Shown in pieces: positions 1 through 7,740 of a stretch of DNA of 64,000 nt. This DNA comes from an uncultured Anaerolineae bacterium (GTDB lineage: Bacteria; Chloroflexota; Anaerolineae; J036; Brachytrichaceae), in contig CALGMA010000002.1 in the NCBI GenBank assembly GCA_937959265.1, positions 40,207 through 104,206 on the forward strand. The letters run 5' to 3'. Each line of letters starts with the position of its first letter. The first letter of the stretch is position 1. Below the pieces are notes generated by a model. It had not been told where the DNA came from and did not search any database. It saw only the letters and a list, made by a program, of their open reading frames with translations. Position numbers and translations under genes: made by a program.

Positions 1-228
1 CTCGACGTAGTCAATCCGCTGCACGCCAGCGTAGTTGTAAGTGCTCTCGGCGCGGTAGCCCTGGAACGCGCGCCAGTCAGTGAGCGCCATGGAGAGGGCG
101 ATCACGCCGCCGAGCGCGAGGATGACCATGGCAACCAAGCCAACCAACTCGCCACGCAGGATCTCGCGTTGTCTTTCATCGTAAACGGCGATTGCGCCGG
201 GAGGAGCGGGGTCATTCTCGAAGGACAT
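1..228 (-). CDS. pufC: N-terminus of reaction-centre cytochrome subunit PufC (cut by window edge)
   Basis: Only the first 76 codons are in the window; the gene runs off the left edge. The visible protein begins MSFENDPAPPGAIAVYDE, is hydrophilic to about residue 27, then has one membrane segment (about residues 29-48, LVGLVAMVILALGGVIALSM) followed by an outward-facing start. The ATG at 228 has an AGGAGG site 6 bases upstream that overlaps the pufM stop; the gap to pufM is 9 bases, so the genes are co-transcribed and probably translationally linked. In Roseiflexus and Chloroflexus the tetraheme cytochrome c-554 that reduces the special pair has a similar N-terminal anchor and, in Roseiflexus, follows pufLM. 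No CxxCH haem motif lies in the visible part, so the call rests on position and the anchor. Another membrane-anchored puf-linked protein is possible. Confidence 0.65.
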   Translation of the reverse strand, partial: MSFENDPAPPGAIAVYDERQREILRGELVGLVAMVILALGGVIALSMALTDWRAFQGYRAESTYNYAGVQRIDYVE

Positions 229-237
229 GACAGCCTC

Positions 238-1128
238 CTATGGCACGCAGGCTTTCTGCAAGCCTGGCACGATACCCGCGCGGCAGCCCCAATCGAACCA
301 GTTGGGTTCGGCCGGCCCACTCAGCAGCACGCCGATGGCGCCGGCGACGGCGACCAGCGTGGCAAAGCCCAGAGCCCACTGGTGAATGGTGTAGGCCGTC
401 GCGTTGAAACCCATGACCCAGCGCCACAGCAACTGCGCGCGGTGCGTCCCTTCGTCGCTGTCCTCGATCTCGTCAACCTCGCGATGCGCGCCGTAGGACA
501 GCGTAGCCAGGATGGTGGCGCCGTGCATGGCCAAGATCACCGTGCTGCCCAGCAGCGCGAAGATCGAGACCATGTGGAACGGATTGTAGTAGAAGTTGCC
601 ATACTTGACGCTGAAGTGATTGGTCCACAACAGGATGCCGCGCAGGCCATGGGGCGGCGCCTCGTTCCACGAGTTCACCCAGATTGGATGGATGATGTAG
701 ATGGCCGCATAGAGGAACAGCGCCGCGCTAAAGGCGATCGGCACCATCGGACGCAGACCGTTGGCCACGGCGCGCGTCCACATGCGGATCGTCCAGAACA
801 CCAGCGTCAACGATAGGAACAACGTGGCGAGCTGCCAGTAGCCGCCCTCCTGCAGCGGCGCCATCTGCAAGCCGGCCGATGGCGGCGGCGGATAGAGCGT
901 GAGCACCGGCAGTTCGCGCAGGAAGCGAATCGGGTTGTAGCCCACCTGCTCGCCAAAGCCAATAGCGGTGATGAACACACACAGCAGGTAGGAGAAGAAC
1001 GCCAGCGCACCCCACATCCCGAGGTAAATCGGGCCGATCTGCGTATCGGCCAGACCCTCCAGGAAGCGGAGATACCTTACGGTTTTGGTGCGCCGCTCGA
1101 AGCTCTCACGATACACTTCTGTAGCCAT
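238..1128 (-). CDS. pufM: Photosynthetic reaction centre M subunit
   Basis: 296 aa integral membrane protein; with PufL it forms the type II (quinone) reaction-centre core. Five hydrophobic helices fit the family. The special-pair histidine is in NPFHMVS, and the two metal-ligand histidines are in AMHGATIL and IHQWAL. The position matching Rhodobacter M-His182 (HLDW in that family) reads ILLW here, so the accessory-bacteriochlorophyll ligand is missing, as expected for Chloroflexus-type centres with an extra bacteriopheophytin. The glutamate that ligates iron in purple bacteria (ATMEGIH) is Tyr here (ATAYTIH). ATG at 1128 is chosen over an in-frame TTG 12 bases upstream because GGAG lies 6 bases before the ATG. 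It sits 102 bases after pufL and 9 before pufC. L and M are separate genes, unlike the fused pufLM of Roseiflexus. Confidence 0.96.
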   Translation of the reverse strand: MATEVYRESFERRTKTVRYLRFLEGLADTQIGPIYLGMWGALAFFSYLLCVFITAIGFGEQVGYNPIRFLRELPVLTLYPPPPSAGLQMAPLQEGGYWQLATLFLSLTLVFWTIRMWTRAVANGLRPMVPIAFSAALFLYAAIYIIHPIWVNSWNEAPPHGLRGILLWTNHFSVKYGNFYYNPFHMVSIFALLGSTVILAMHGATILATLSYGAHREVDEIEDSDEGTHRAQLLWRWVMGFNATAYTIHQWALGFATLVAVAGAIGVLLSGPAEPNWFDWGCRAGIVPGLQKACVP

Positions 1129-1230
1129 ACGTTTCTCCAAAGTCAGATGTCGGCGTTCAGAATCCAGAGTTGGTCATCAGAAGCCTCATCAGCCTAAATC
1201 CCAACCCGAACCTGAGTCCCGCCATCCGAG

Positions 1231-2088
1231 CTAGTTGAAGGGGAAGCCCTTCCAAAACGGCGCGTAGTTCCAGAAGTCCCAGAAACCGCTCCAGTCCTGG
1301 ACCACTGTGCCGGACAGCACAAAGCACAGGTTGCTCATCAGCACGCACATCACCGCTGCCCAGAAAGCCAGGCGATGGATGCCGATCTCGCCGATGCTGT
1401 AGCCGACGAAGTCCCAGTAGAAGCGGTTGACGTTCTCCTCCGTCACGCCCTCGCTCTTCTTGCGCGCAGCGCTCAGGATGGTAGCGCCATGCAGGGAAAG
1501 CACGAACGCGCTGCCGAACAGCAGGGTGATGCCGATGGCGTGGAAAGGGTTGTAGAAGAAGTTGTAGTAGCGATAGCCGAAGGCTGAGAGCCAGTCCAGG
1601 TGAGCGATTACACCCAGCGGGAAGCCCTCGGACCAACTGCCGAGCAGGATGGGGCGCACGATCTGAATCGTCACCCAAGAGGACAACACCGCTCCAAAGG
1701 CAATCGGCACCTGATACCCGATCTTCAGCAGGCGTGAGATATCTATCTGCCGCATCATCCACGCGAAGAACGTGACCGTCGCGCAGAAGACCACGAAGAG
1801 CCACCAGAAGCCTTTGTTCGGGTCGAAGGTGATGGCCAGGCCGACGCTTGGCGGCGGCGGCGCAATTTGCCCGCGGATGAAATTCAGCAACGGGTTGTTT
1901 GTCCGATTGGGGTCAACGAACAACACCTGCCAGAACCATACGCCCGATCCGAGTATGCCGAAGAACAGCGCCACCACGCCCCAGAAACCGAGGTAGAAGC
2001 GGCCAATCCAAATCTTCAGCAGACCGAACGAGGCACGCGCGGGGACAGCCATCGCCTCTTGGCGATATTTCGCCTCGAACGACAACAT
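1231..2088 (-). CDS. pufL: Photosynthetic reaction centre L subunit
   Basis: 285 aa, five membrane helices, partner of PufM. The histidine ligand of the active-branch accessory chlorophyll is kept in AHLDWLS, the special-pair histidine is in NPFHAIG, and the metal-ligand histidines are in SLHGATIL and GIHRLAFW. By alignment to Rhodobacter L around DFVGYS, the QB-site acids Glu212 and Asp213 are Val and Asn, while Ser223 is kept; this suits a menaquinone-type site with a different proton path, an inference. The ATG at 2088 has a GGAGACAGG Shine-Dalgarno. It lies downstream of pufBA across a 297-base gap that contains a stable hairpin, and upstream of pufM. Identity is secure from the paired HLDW, NPFH and GIHRL motifs. 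Confidence 0.96.
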   Translation of the reverse strand: MLSFEAKYRQEAMAVPARASFGLLKIWIGRFYLGFWGVVALFFGILGSGVWFWQVLFVDPNRTNNPLLNFIRGQIAPPPPSVGLAITFDPNKGFWWLFVVFCATVTFFAWMMRQIDISRLLKIGYQVPIAFGAVLSSWVTIQIVRPILLGSWSEGFPLGVIAHLDWLSAFGYRYYNFFYNPFHAIGITLLFGSAFVLSLHGATILSAARKKSEGVTEENVNRFYWDFVGYSIGEIGIHRLAFWAAVMCVLMSNLCFVLSGTVVQDWSGFWDFWNYAPFWKGFPFN

Positions 2089-2290
2089 AAGCCTGTCTCC
2101 TCAGAGCCAGAGCTGGGGTGCGCATGGGCTTGTCGTCACTTATGCGGTCGTCCGTGTGGAGGCGGGGCGAATGATGGATAAAAGATGATGAAAACACTCG
2201 CAGCGTCGCTGACTCGAACACGGCCCACCGCGCTCACAAGCGCCTCAACGACCCGACAGCCCAGACTCAACGATTTGATTCGATAAGAAA

Positions 2291-2367
2291 CCGGCGGAGG
2301 GTGCATCGCCGCGCTATCCAACTGATCTCGCTCGTTCAGCCTTTCCAGCGCTGCAGCCCTCCACCGG
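2291..2367 (-). promoter_or_regulatory. Intercistronic hairpin between pufA and pufL
   Basis: On the minus-strand transcript an 11-base arm CCGGUGGAGGG (2367-2357) pairs with CCCUCCGCCGG (2301-2291), ten Watson-Crick pairs and one U-G wobble. It starts 18 bases after the pufA stop. The 55-base loop has a smaller CAGCGCTG palindrome. Purple bacteria use a hairpin at exactly this place to stabilise the pufBA part of the message and set a high antenna-to-reaction-centre ratio. The same role here is inferred from position. The rest of the 297-base gap (2089-2385) shows no ORF or other feature. Confidence 0.6.
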
Positions 2368-2385
2368 CGAATGATGACTAACGCT

Positions 2386-2514
2386 TCACTTCAGCCAGAA
2401 CGTGTTCCAGCTTGAGCTCAGTAGCACGAAGTGGATCAACAGAGTCGTCAGCACCGCTGTTACGACGTAGATCCCCAGTGCCGTCTTGAAGTCAATGAAC
2501 TTCGGATCTCTCAT
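2386..2514 (-). CDS. pufA: Light-harvesting alpha peptide
   Basis: 42 aa antenna apoprotein: short basic N-terminus (MRDPKFIDFK), one membrane helix about residues 12-33, and the chlorophyll-binding histidine in TTLLIHFVLLSS followed by an aromatic tail (WNTFWLK). The LLIHFVVLSS-type segment is typical of Chloroflexus and Roseiflexus B808-866 or B880 alpha peptides. ATG at 2514 is preceded by AGGAGGTGAGCAGAC. It is 39 bases downstream of pufB and is followed by the pufA-pufL hairpin. The alpha/beta pair forms the ring antenna around the reaction centre in the cytoplasmic membrane. Confidence 0.93.
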   Translation of the reverse strand: MRDPKFIDFKTALGIYVVTAVLTTLLIHFVLLSSSWNTFWLK

Positions 2515-2553
2515 GTCTGCTCACCTCCTGTTGTTGAGAGCAAAAAGCTGTGG

Positions 2554-2715
2554 TTACGGATTCGGCGAGATCCAGGGCTTATACATCGCGATGATGATGT
2601 GAATCAGCCCGGCCAGGATGAAGAAGATCCACGAACCCAACACGACGAGTTGGTGCTGCAACCACTCCTCGTTGGTGAACAGTGGCCTCCATCGCTCTGG
2701 GACCTTGTCGTTCAT
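2554..2715 (-). CDS. pufB: Light-harvesting beta peptide
   Basis: 53 aa antenna apoprotein and first gene of the puf operon. The motif order EEWLQHQLVVLGSWIFF then AGLIHIII then KPW is the beta-family pattern: an interfacial His at 21, the chlorophyll-ligand His at 39 in the membrane helix (about residues 24-45), and a Pro-Trp after the helix. ATG at 2715 has a strong AAAGGAGGTGAC site. Together with pufA it supplies the ring antenna. Upstream (2716-2868) lies the presumed puf promoter region with a perfect palindrome at 2821-2838, then the end of a histidine kinase gene on the same strand. Confidence 0.93.
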   Translation of the reverse strand: MNDKVPERWRPLFTNEEWLQHQLVVLGSWIFFILAGLIHIIIAMYKPWISPNP

Positions 2716-2820
2716 CTGTCTTGTCACCTCCTTTGTTCAGAGATGGCGCCCGGCTGCGGCCACGCGCCTCGAGCGAGCAGATGGATATTGCAAATACATT
2801 GTATGACGGGTTGCCTCTAT

Positions 2821-2838
2821 GTCAACTGGTCAGTTGAC
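2821..2838. promoter_or_regulatory. Palindrome upstream of pufB, candidate operator
   Basis: GTCAACTG and CAGTTGAC are perfect 8-base inverted arms around GT, 105 bases upstream of the pufB start and 30 bases after the histidine kinase stop. It does not fit the TGT-N12-ACA pattern bound by PpsR/CrtJ. Its 10-base core ACTGGTCAGT recurs in the inverted repeat directly before the tetR gene at 52.2 kb. A TATTGCAAAT-like AT-rich stretch (about 2785-2800) lies between it and pufB and could hold the promoter. Confidence 0.45.
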
Positions 2839-2868
2839 GGAATCCGACAAGGAAAGGCGACCGGTGAG

Positions 2869-4428
2869 TTACGCCGCGCGCGGCAGGCTAAAGCTGAAAC
2901 GTGAGCCGGGTCGGTCGTCGCCATTGCCTTCCACCCAGATGCGGCCGCCGTGGGCCTCGACGATGGCCTTGCTCAGATACAGCCCCAGGCCGGCGCCGGG
3001 GGTGCCACGCCGGATGGCGCTCTCCGATCGGTAGAAGCGCTCGAAGATCTTGCTGCGCTCCTCCGGCGGCACGCCCACACCCTGGTCGGCCACAGTGATG
3101 ATGACTTCGTTTGGCGTAGCGCGGCCGGTGATGCGGATCTCGCTGCCCGGCGGAGAATATTTCACCGCGTTCGAGATCAGGTTGCTGAGGACCTGAGTGA
3201 TGCGCGCCTCGTCGGCAAATACCAGCGGCATGTCAGACGCAATGTCGGCGATGACCTTGTGCGACTGCGTCTGTGCCTCGAACTTCTTCGCCACCCGCAC
3301 CACCAAATCATCAATATCCAACTCCACCGGCGTCAGCTTGAAGTTGCCGGCCTGAGCGCGTGATGCGTCGAGCAGGTTCTCGATTAACTCGGCTAGGTGA
3401 TCGGCTTCCTCCTCAATGACCTTCAGGCTTTCGCGGACTGTTGCCTCGTCCCATTTCGCGTCGGCGCGGCGCAGCGTACTGGCGTAACCCTTGATCAGCG
3501 CAACGGGCGTCTTCAACTCATGTGATACGGCAGAGATGAAGGTAGCCTTCATCTCCTCCGCAGCGCGAAACCGGGTGAGGTCGTGTACGTCGGCGATGAT
3601 GTTCACCAACCGCCCTTCGCGGTTGAGCAAGGCGGCGAAGGCAATCTCGACACTGATCACACCGCCGTTGCGCCGCTGCAGATCGCCCTCGACAAACAGC
3701 GTCTGTGACGATCCTACCAAGGGCCAGCCTTTCGCCTCGGCCTCTTCGAGCGTAGCACCGGCGCGCTTGTTCTTCAACACAAGCACTTCTTCGAACCTTT
3801 TGCTGATCGCCTCGGCCGCCGGCACGTCGATGAGGTTCGACATCGCTCGGTTGAACATTTGGATACGGTGTGCGCCGTCCATGATGACCACGCCGTCAGC
3901 ACTGAACTCGAGGATCGCATCCAGCCGGCGTTTTTCATGGGTGAGCTGTTCATACAGGCGAGCGTTGTTTACGGCAATGGCGGCCTGGTCGGCGAAGCTC
4001 TGCAATATCCGTCGGTCGTCGCGGCTAAACCCACCGCCTCGCATGCGGAAGACGTAGAGCGCCCCCAGAAATTCGTCCCCTTCCACCTTCAGCGGCAACG
4101 AGACCACCTCCCAGAACCCCAACCCAACTCTCTCTGCAATGGCAACGAGGTTGTGCTCCAGCGCCGTCACCGCCTCGTCCACATTCTCCGTCTGGTGCAG
4201 AATTGGCTTCAGTTGATCCAGCAACGGCTGGGGGATTCCATAGGACTGGCGGATGGTGTAACGCGCGTCCGGCTCAACCAGCGCGATTAGCGCCGCCTGG
4301 CCGTTCAGCATGTCGGTCGCTTGTTGCAAGATCAGCCGCAACACCTCGCTCAGGTTGAGCCGCGAGGTAAGCGCGCGGCTGATCTCGAGCAGATAATCGC
4401 GCTGGCGGACGCGGTAGTCGGGTAGCAT
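2869..4428 (-). CDS. GAF-PAS sensor histidine kinase
   Basis: 519 aa, soluble, no membrane segment. Order: short helical start; GAF domain about residues 20-165; PAS-type domain about 175-290 (EFSADGVVIMDGAHRIQMFN); HisKA with phospho-acceptor His in FISAVSHELKTPVALIKGY about 305; HATPase_c with N box (QVLSNLISNAVKYSP), G1 box (ITVADQGVGVPPEE) and G2 box (GAGLGLYLSKAIVEAHGG). It would autophosphorylate and pass phosphate to a response regulator, but none is adjacent. ATG at 4428 is preferred over upstream starts because AGGAGGAAA lies directly before it. It is transcribed toward pufB, 153 bases upstream of it, so it may sense light, redox or oxygen for puf control; that is an inference. It is divergent from ftsH across about 150 bases. 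Confidence 0.88.
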   Translation of the reverse strand: MLPDYRVRQRDYLLEISRALTSRLNLSEVLRLILQQATDMLNGQAALIALVEPDARYTIRQSYGIPQPLLDQLKPILHQTENVDEAVTALEHNLVAIAERVGLGFWEVVSLPLKVEGDEFLGALYVFRMRGGGFSRDDRRILQSFADQAAIAVNNARLYEQLTHEKRRLDAILEFSADGVVIMDGAHRIQMFNRAMSNLIDVPAAEAISKRFEEVLVLKNKRAGATLEEAEAKGWPLVGSSQTLFVEGDLQRRNGGVISVEIAFAALLNREGRLVNIIADVHDLTRFRAAEEMKATFISAVSHELKTPVALIKGYASTLRRADAKWDEATVRESLKVIEEEADHLAELIENLLDASRAQAGNFKLTPVELDIDDLVVRVAKKFEAQTQSHKVIADIASDMPLVFADEARITQVLSNLISNAVKYSPPGSEIRITGRATPNEVIITVADQGVGVPPEERSKIFERFYRSESAIRRGTPGAGLGLYLSKAIVEAHGGRIWVEGNGDDRPGSRFSFSLPRAA

Positions 4429-4576
4429 TTTCCTCCTATTCTGAACGGCGGCTAAGTGATTTATACTGGCGGCTGTAATCTCACGCTCGACTAATATACC
4501 CGTGATACTCATAGAGGTCTGAGACTGGATCGGTTACGCGGGTGATCATCCGGCTTTTATTTAGAGGGACAAAGCG

Positions 4577-6454
4577 ATGCCTAAGAGTCTACGAAATAAC
4601 GTTATTCCGATCATACTGATTACGCTGGTGATCGCATACGCGGTGATGCAGTTTGCGAGCACCACGCGGAGAGCCGAGAACTCCGACCTGACCGAACTCG
4701 TTCGCCAGATTAACGCCGGCAATATCACCGAGCTGACGATCTCTGCCGATGGCTCCACTATCCGCGCGCGTCGCAAAGACACCCCCAACACGCCTATTAT
4801 CGTTAACAAGGAAACGAACGTGGACGCCAGCGCGCTGCTGAAGAACTTCGGCGTGCCCACCGAAGCGCTGAACGGCCTGACCTACTCCGTCGAGTCCGTT
4901 CCCTTCATCACCCAGATCTCAAGCGTGCTGCTGTATTTGCTGCCGGTGCTGCTGATCGGTGGGTTCTTCCTGTTCACTATGCGCCGGGCGCAGAGCGGCG
5001 CAGATCAAGCGTTCTCATTCGGCCGCAGCCGTGCGCGCCGCATGACCAGCGAAAATCCGGTAGTGACATTTGCCGATGTGGCCGGCTGCGACGAAGCCAA
5101 GCAAGAGTTGGTTGAGGTCGTGGAGTTTCTGAAGAATCCGGAGAAGTTCATCCAACTCGGCGCGCGCATCCCCAAGGGCGTGCTGCTCGTCGGACCGCCT
5201 GGGTCGGGGAAGACGCTGCTGGCGAAGGCGGTGGCCGGTGAGGCCGGCGTGCCATTCTTCAGCCTGTCCGGCTCGGAGTTCGTCGAGCTATTCGTCGGCG
5301 TAGGCGCCAGCCGCGTGCGCGACCTGTTCGACCAGGCCAAGAAGGCAGCGCCCTGCATCGTGTTCATTGACGAAATTGACGCCGTCGGTCGCCAGCGCGG
5401 CGCCGGCCTGGGCGGCGGCAACGACGAACGCGAGCAGACGCTCAACCAGATGCTGGTCGAGATGGATGGCTTTAACACCGACACCAACGTGATTATCACC
5501 GCAGCCACCAACCGGCCCGACATCCTCGACCCAGCGCTGCTGCGCCCGGGTCGCTTCGACCGGCGCGTCACCGTCGACGCCCCCGACGTCAAAGGGCGCG
5601 AGGCGATCTTGAAAGTACACACACGCGGCAAGCCGCTCAAGTCCGATGTGGACCTGGCGCTGATCGCGCGTCAGACCCCCGGCTTCACCGGCGCGGACAT
5701 CGAGAACCTCGTCAACGAGGCGGCCATCCTCGCCGCGCGCAGCGGCAAGACCGAGATCGGCCAGGCCGAACTGCAGGCAGCCATCGAGAAGGTTGCTCTC
5801 GGTCCGGAGCGCCGCAGCCGCCTGATGACGCCGCGTGAGAAGGAAATCGTCGCCTATCATGAAGCCGGCCACGCCGTCGCTGCGGCGCTGACGCCGGAGG
5901 CAGAGATCGCCGTGCAGAAGGTGACGATCGTGCCCCGCGGCATGGCCGGCGGCGTGACCTGGCTCACGCCGGAGAAGGACGAAACGGCGCTCTCGATGAC
6001 CAAGAAACGCATGGAGGCGCAACTGGTCTACATGCTCGCTGGACGCGCTGCCGAAGAGATCGTGTTCGAGGACGTGACGGCCGGCGCGGTCAGCGACTTG
6101 GAGCGCGCGTCGAATATCGCGCGCAACATGGTGCGCGCCTATGGCATGAGCGACGAGCTTGGGCCGGTGTCCTTTGGCGAGCGCAGCGACCTGGTATTCC
6201 TGGGTCGAGAGATCGCAGAAGGCCGGAACTACAGCGAGAAAGTCGCCGAGAAAATTGACAGCGAAGTGAGCAAGATCATCTGGCGGGCTTACAGCCGGGC
6301 CAAGCAGTTGCTGATTGACAATCGCGACAAACTGGTGGCCGTCGCCAAGGCGCTGCTCGAACGCGAAACGCTGGACGCTAATGAATTTAGAGCCGTCGTC
6401 GGCATAGCGGCGTTACCGGCCCCTACGCCTTCGCAGAACGGTATGCCGGCCTGA
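4577..6454 (+). CDS. ftsH: ATP-dependent zinc metalloprotease FtsH
   Basis: 625 aa membrane-anchored AAA+ protease that degrades misfolded membrane and regulatory proteins. Membrane segments about residues 9-27 and 112-134 flank a small external domain. Walker A GPPGSGKT at about 206, Walker [10 protein letters not shown] at about 262, the second region of homology around [19 protein letters not shown], and the zinc site HEAGH at about 428 with the third ligand in [12 protein letters not shown]. The full family length is present. ATG at 4577 follows AGAGGG by 8 bases. It is a single gene, divergent from the histidine kinase and convergent with the YitT-like gene; the gap downstream holds one of the dispersed palindromes. 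Confidence 0.97.
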   Translation: MPKSLRNNVIPIILITLVIAYAVMQFASTTRRAENSDLTELVRQINAGNITELTISADGSTIRARRKDTPNTPIIVNKETNVDASALLKNFGVPTEALNGLTYSVESVPFITQISSVLLYLLPVLLIGGFFLFTMRRAQSGADQAFSFGRSRARRMTSENPVVTFADVAGCDEAKQELVEVVEFLKNPEKFIQLGARIPKGVLLVGPPGSGKTLLAKAVAGEAGVPFFSLSGSEFVELFVGVGASRVRDLFDQAKKAAPCIVFIDEIDAVGRQRGAGLGGGNDEREQTLNQMLVEMDGFNTDTNVIITAATNRPDILDPALLRPGRFDRRVTVDAPDVKGREAILKVHTRGKPLKSDVDLALIARQTPGFTGADIENLVNEAAILAARSGKTEIGQAELQAAIEKVALGPERRSRLMTPREKEIVAYHEAGHAVAAALTPEAEIAVQKVTIVPRGMAGGVTWLTPEKDETALSMTKKRMEAQLVYMLAGRAAEEIVFEDVTAGAVSDLERASNIARNMVRAYGMSDELGPVSFGERSDLVFLGREIAEGRNYSEKVAEKIDSEVSKIIWRAYSRAKQLLIDNRDKLVAVAKALLERETLDANEFRAVVGIAALPAPTPSQNGMPA

Positions 6455-6532
6455 GCCAACCGCCTGCACCACGCTGATTCCGCTGCGGCGCTTCGATGAG
6501 AGGCGCGGCAGGACTTTTCTGGAAGGCTGTAG

Positions 6533-6564
6533 GGGTGGGCGAAGGAAGCGCCTTCGTTCAACCC
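6533..6564. repeat. Dispersed intergenic palindrome, copy A (diverged)
   Basis: Imperfect hairpin: GGGTGGGCGAAGG pairs with the stretch CCTTCGTTCAACCC across a short AAGCG centre. It lies between the convergent ends of ftsH and the YitT-like gene, so it may also end transcription from both sides. It is the most diverged copy of the family whose arm consensus is GGGTAGGCGAAGGCA. Confidence 0.55.
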
Positions 6565-6611
6565 ATGCATCTCGTGAAAAGAGCTTTCAGACGCGCTCCT
6601 GGGTGCGCCGA

Positions 6612-7502
6612 TCATCTTTGCTCGAACTGGCGAAAGCCCTCGCCATACACCTCCTGCGCCTGGCCAATGACCATAAACGCCTGTGGATCCGTCTGCGCCA
6701 CCAGCGCCTTGAGCACCGAGGTCTCGGCGCGGCTAATGACGACGAACAGGATGGGACGTTGCGCGCCGGTGTAAGCGCCGGTTGCTGACCAGCGCGTCAC
6801 GCCACGCCCCATTCGGCTCATCACCGCCTGCGCCACTTCCTCCGGCTTCTGCGTGATGATGAGCGCCGTGCGCCCGATCTGCACGCCTTCGCTGATTGTT
6901 TCGGCAGCGACGCCGCTTACATATAGCGCGATGACGGCGTAGAGCGCCTTCTCCCAGCCGAAGATGAGGCCAGCCAGCGCGATGACGATTACGTCGGTGA
7001 ACAGGTAGCTCTGGCTGAGCGGGATTGAGCGCCAGCGCACCAGCAACAGGGCCAGGATGTCGGTGCCGCCGGTGGTGGCCTGGGCGCGAAAGACCAGGCC
7101 CATCCCGATACCGCCGATGATGCCGCCGAACAGCGTGTTTAACACGATGTCGTTTGTCACACCGCCCACGCCAGCGCGTTCGAGCAGCGCCGTCGCTCCG
7201 CCGTAGAGCACGACGGTCACTATCGTGCGAATCAGAAAGCGCCACCCGCCCAGATACCGCATGCCCAGGGCGAACAGGGGCAGGTTGAGCAATAGCACCC
7301 AGACGCCGATGGCGATGGCAAATGGCAGGGCGCGGCTCAGGATAAGCGCCAATCCGCTCACACCGCCCGGCGCTAGGTCGGCAGGCGCAAGGAAGACCGC
7401 GACCGAGATCGCCTGGATGATCGCGCCGGCGACGATGAAGGCATAGTCGCGCGAGAGGAGGAACCAGCGATGTGAGGCGAGGGACACAAAGGGCGATTTC
7501 AC
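6612..7502 (-). CDS. YitT family membrane protein (DUF161/DUF2179)
   Basis: 296 aa. Five to six membrane segments in the first 200 residues with the family signature APADLAPGGVSGLALIL near residue 40 and ATTGGTDILALLL near 140, then a soluble DUF2179 domain (about 210-290, LIITQKPEEVAQAV... ATGAYTG). The biochemical role of the family is not settled. The start is GTG at 7502: no Shine-Dalgarno, but TACAGT ends 7 bases upstream, matching the leaderless pattern seen elsewhere in this window. It is convergent with ftsH and divergent from ettA. Confidence 0.87.
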   Translation of the reverse strand: MKSPFVSLASHRWFLLSRDYAFIVAGAIIQAISVAVFLAPADLAPGGVSGLALILSRALPFAIAIGVWVLLLNLPLFALGMRYLGGWRFLIRTIVTVVLYGGATALLERAGVGGVTNDIVLNTLFGGIIGGIGMGLVFRAQATTGGTDILALLLVRWRSIPLSQSYLFTDVIVIALAGLIFGWEKALYAVIALYVSGVAAETISEGVQIGRTALIITQKPEEVAQAVMSRMGRGVTRWSATGAYTGAQRPILFVVISRAETSVLKALVAQTDPQAFMVIGQAQEVYGEGFRQFEQR

Positions 7503-7591
7503 AGGCCGAACTGTATCGCACTATCGCACATGGGCTGGCAGAGAACAATGTCTTTGTCCACAAGCGCATTTCTCCGCAGAGGCCGACATGA

Positions 7592-7618
7592 GTAGGCGCA
7601 GGCAATGCCTGCGCCTAC
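7592..7618. repeat. Dispersed intergenic palindrome, copy B
   Basis: GTAGGCGCAGGCA and TGCCTGCGCCTAC are perfect 13-base arms around a single A. Relative to copies C and E it carries A-to-C in one arm and the matching T-to-G in the other, so pairing is kept by paired changes. It lies between the divergent YitT-like gene and ettA. Confidence 0.8.
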
Positions 7619-7684
7619 CCAGCCGATCTTTCGTATGTTGCGCCTAAGCCCAACGAGAAACGCGCTCGGGCAAAATGCGAATGT

Positions 7685-7732
7685 TAGAATGCCGTCGCAT
7701 GGAAACCAGGCTTCGCCGAGAAGCCTGGTTTC
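7685..7732 (+). promoter_or_regulatory. ettA promoter and 5' hairpin
   Basis: TAGAAT at 7685-7690 is a good -10. A perfect hairpin follows: arms GAAACCAGGCTTC (7702-7714) and GAAGCCTGGTTTC (7720-7732) with a five-base loop, ending 8 bases before the ATG at 7741. There is no Shine-Dalgarno for that ATG. An in-frame ATG at 7699 lies 8 bases after the -10, so a leaderless message starting there would put the hairpin inside the first codons. Either way the hairpin forms at the very 5' end of the mRNA. Confidence 0.55.
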
Positions 7733-7740
7733 ATTCGGCT

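Noticed and set aside
2820..2838. PpsR/CrtJ site (TGT-N12-ACA) upstream of puf
   Set aside because: The bases 12 positions after TGT are TGA, not ACA; the symmetry is that of an ACTG-GT-CAGT operator instead.
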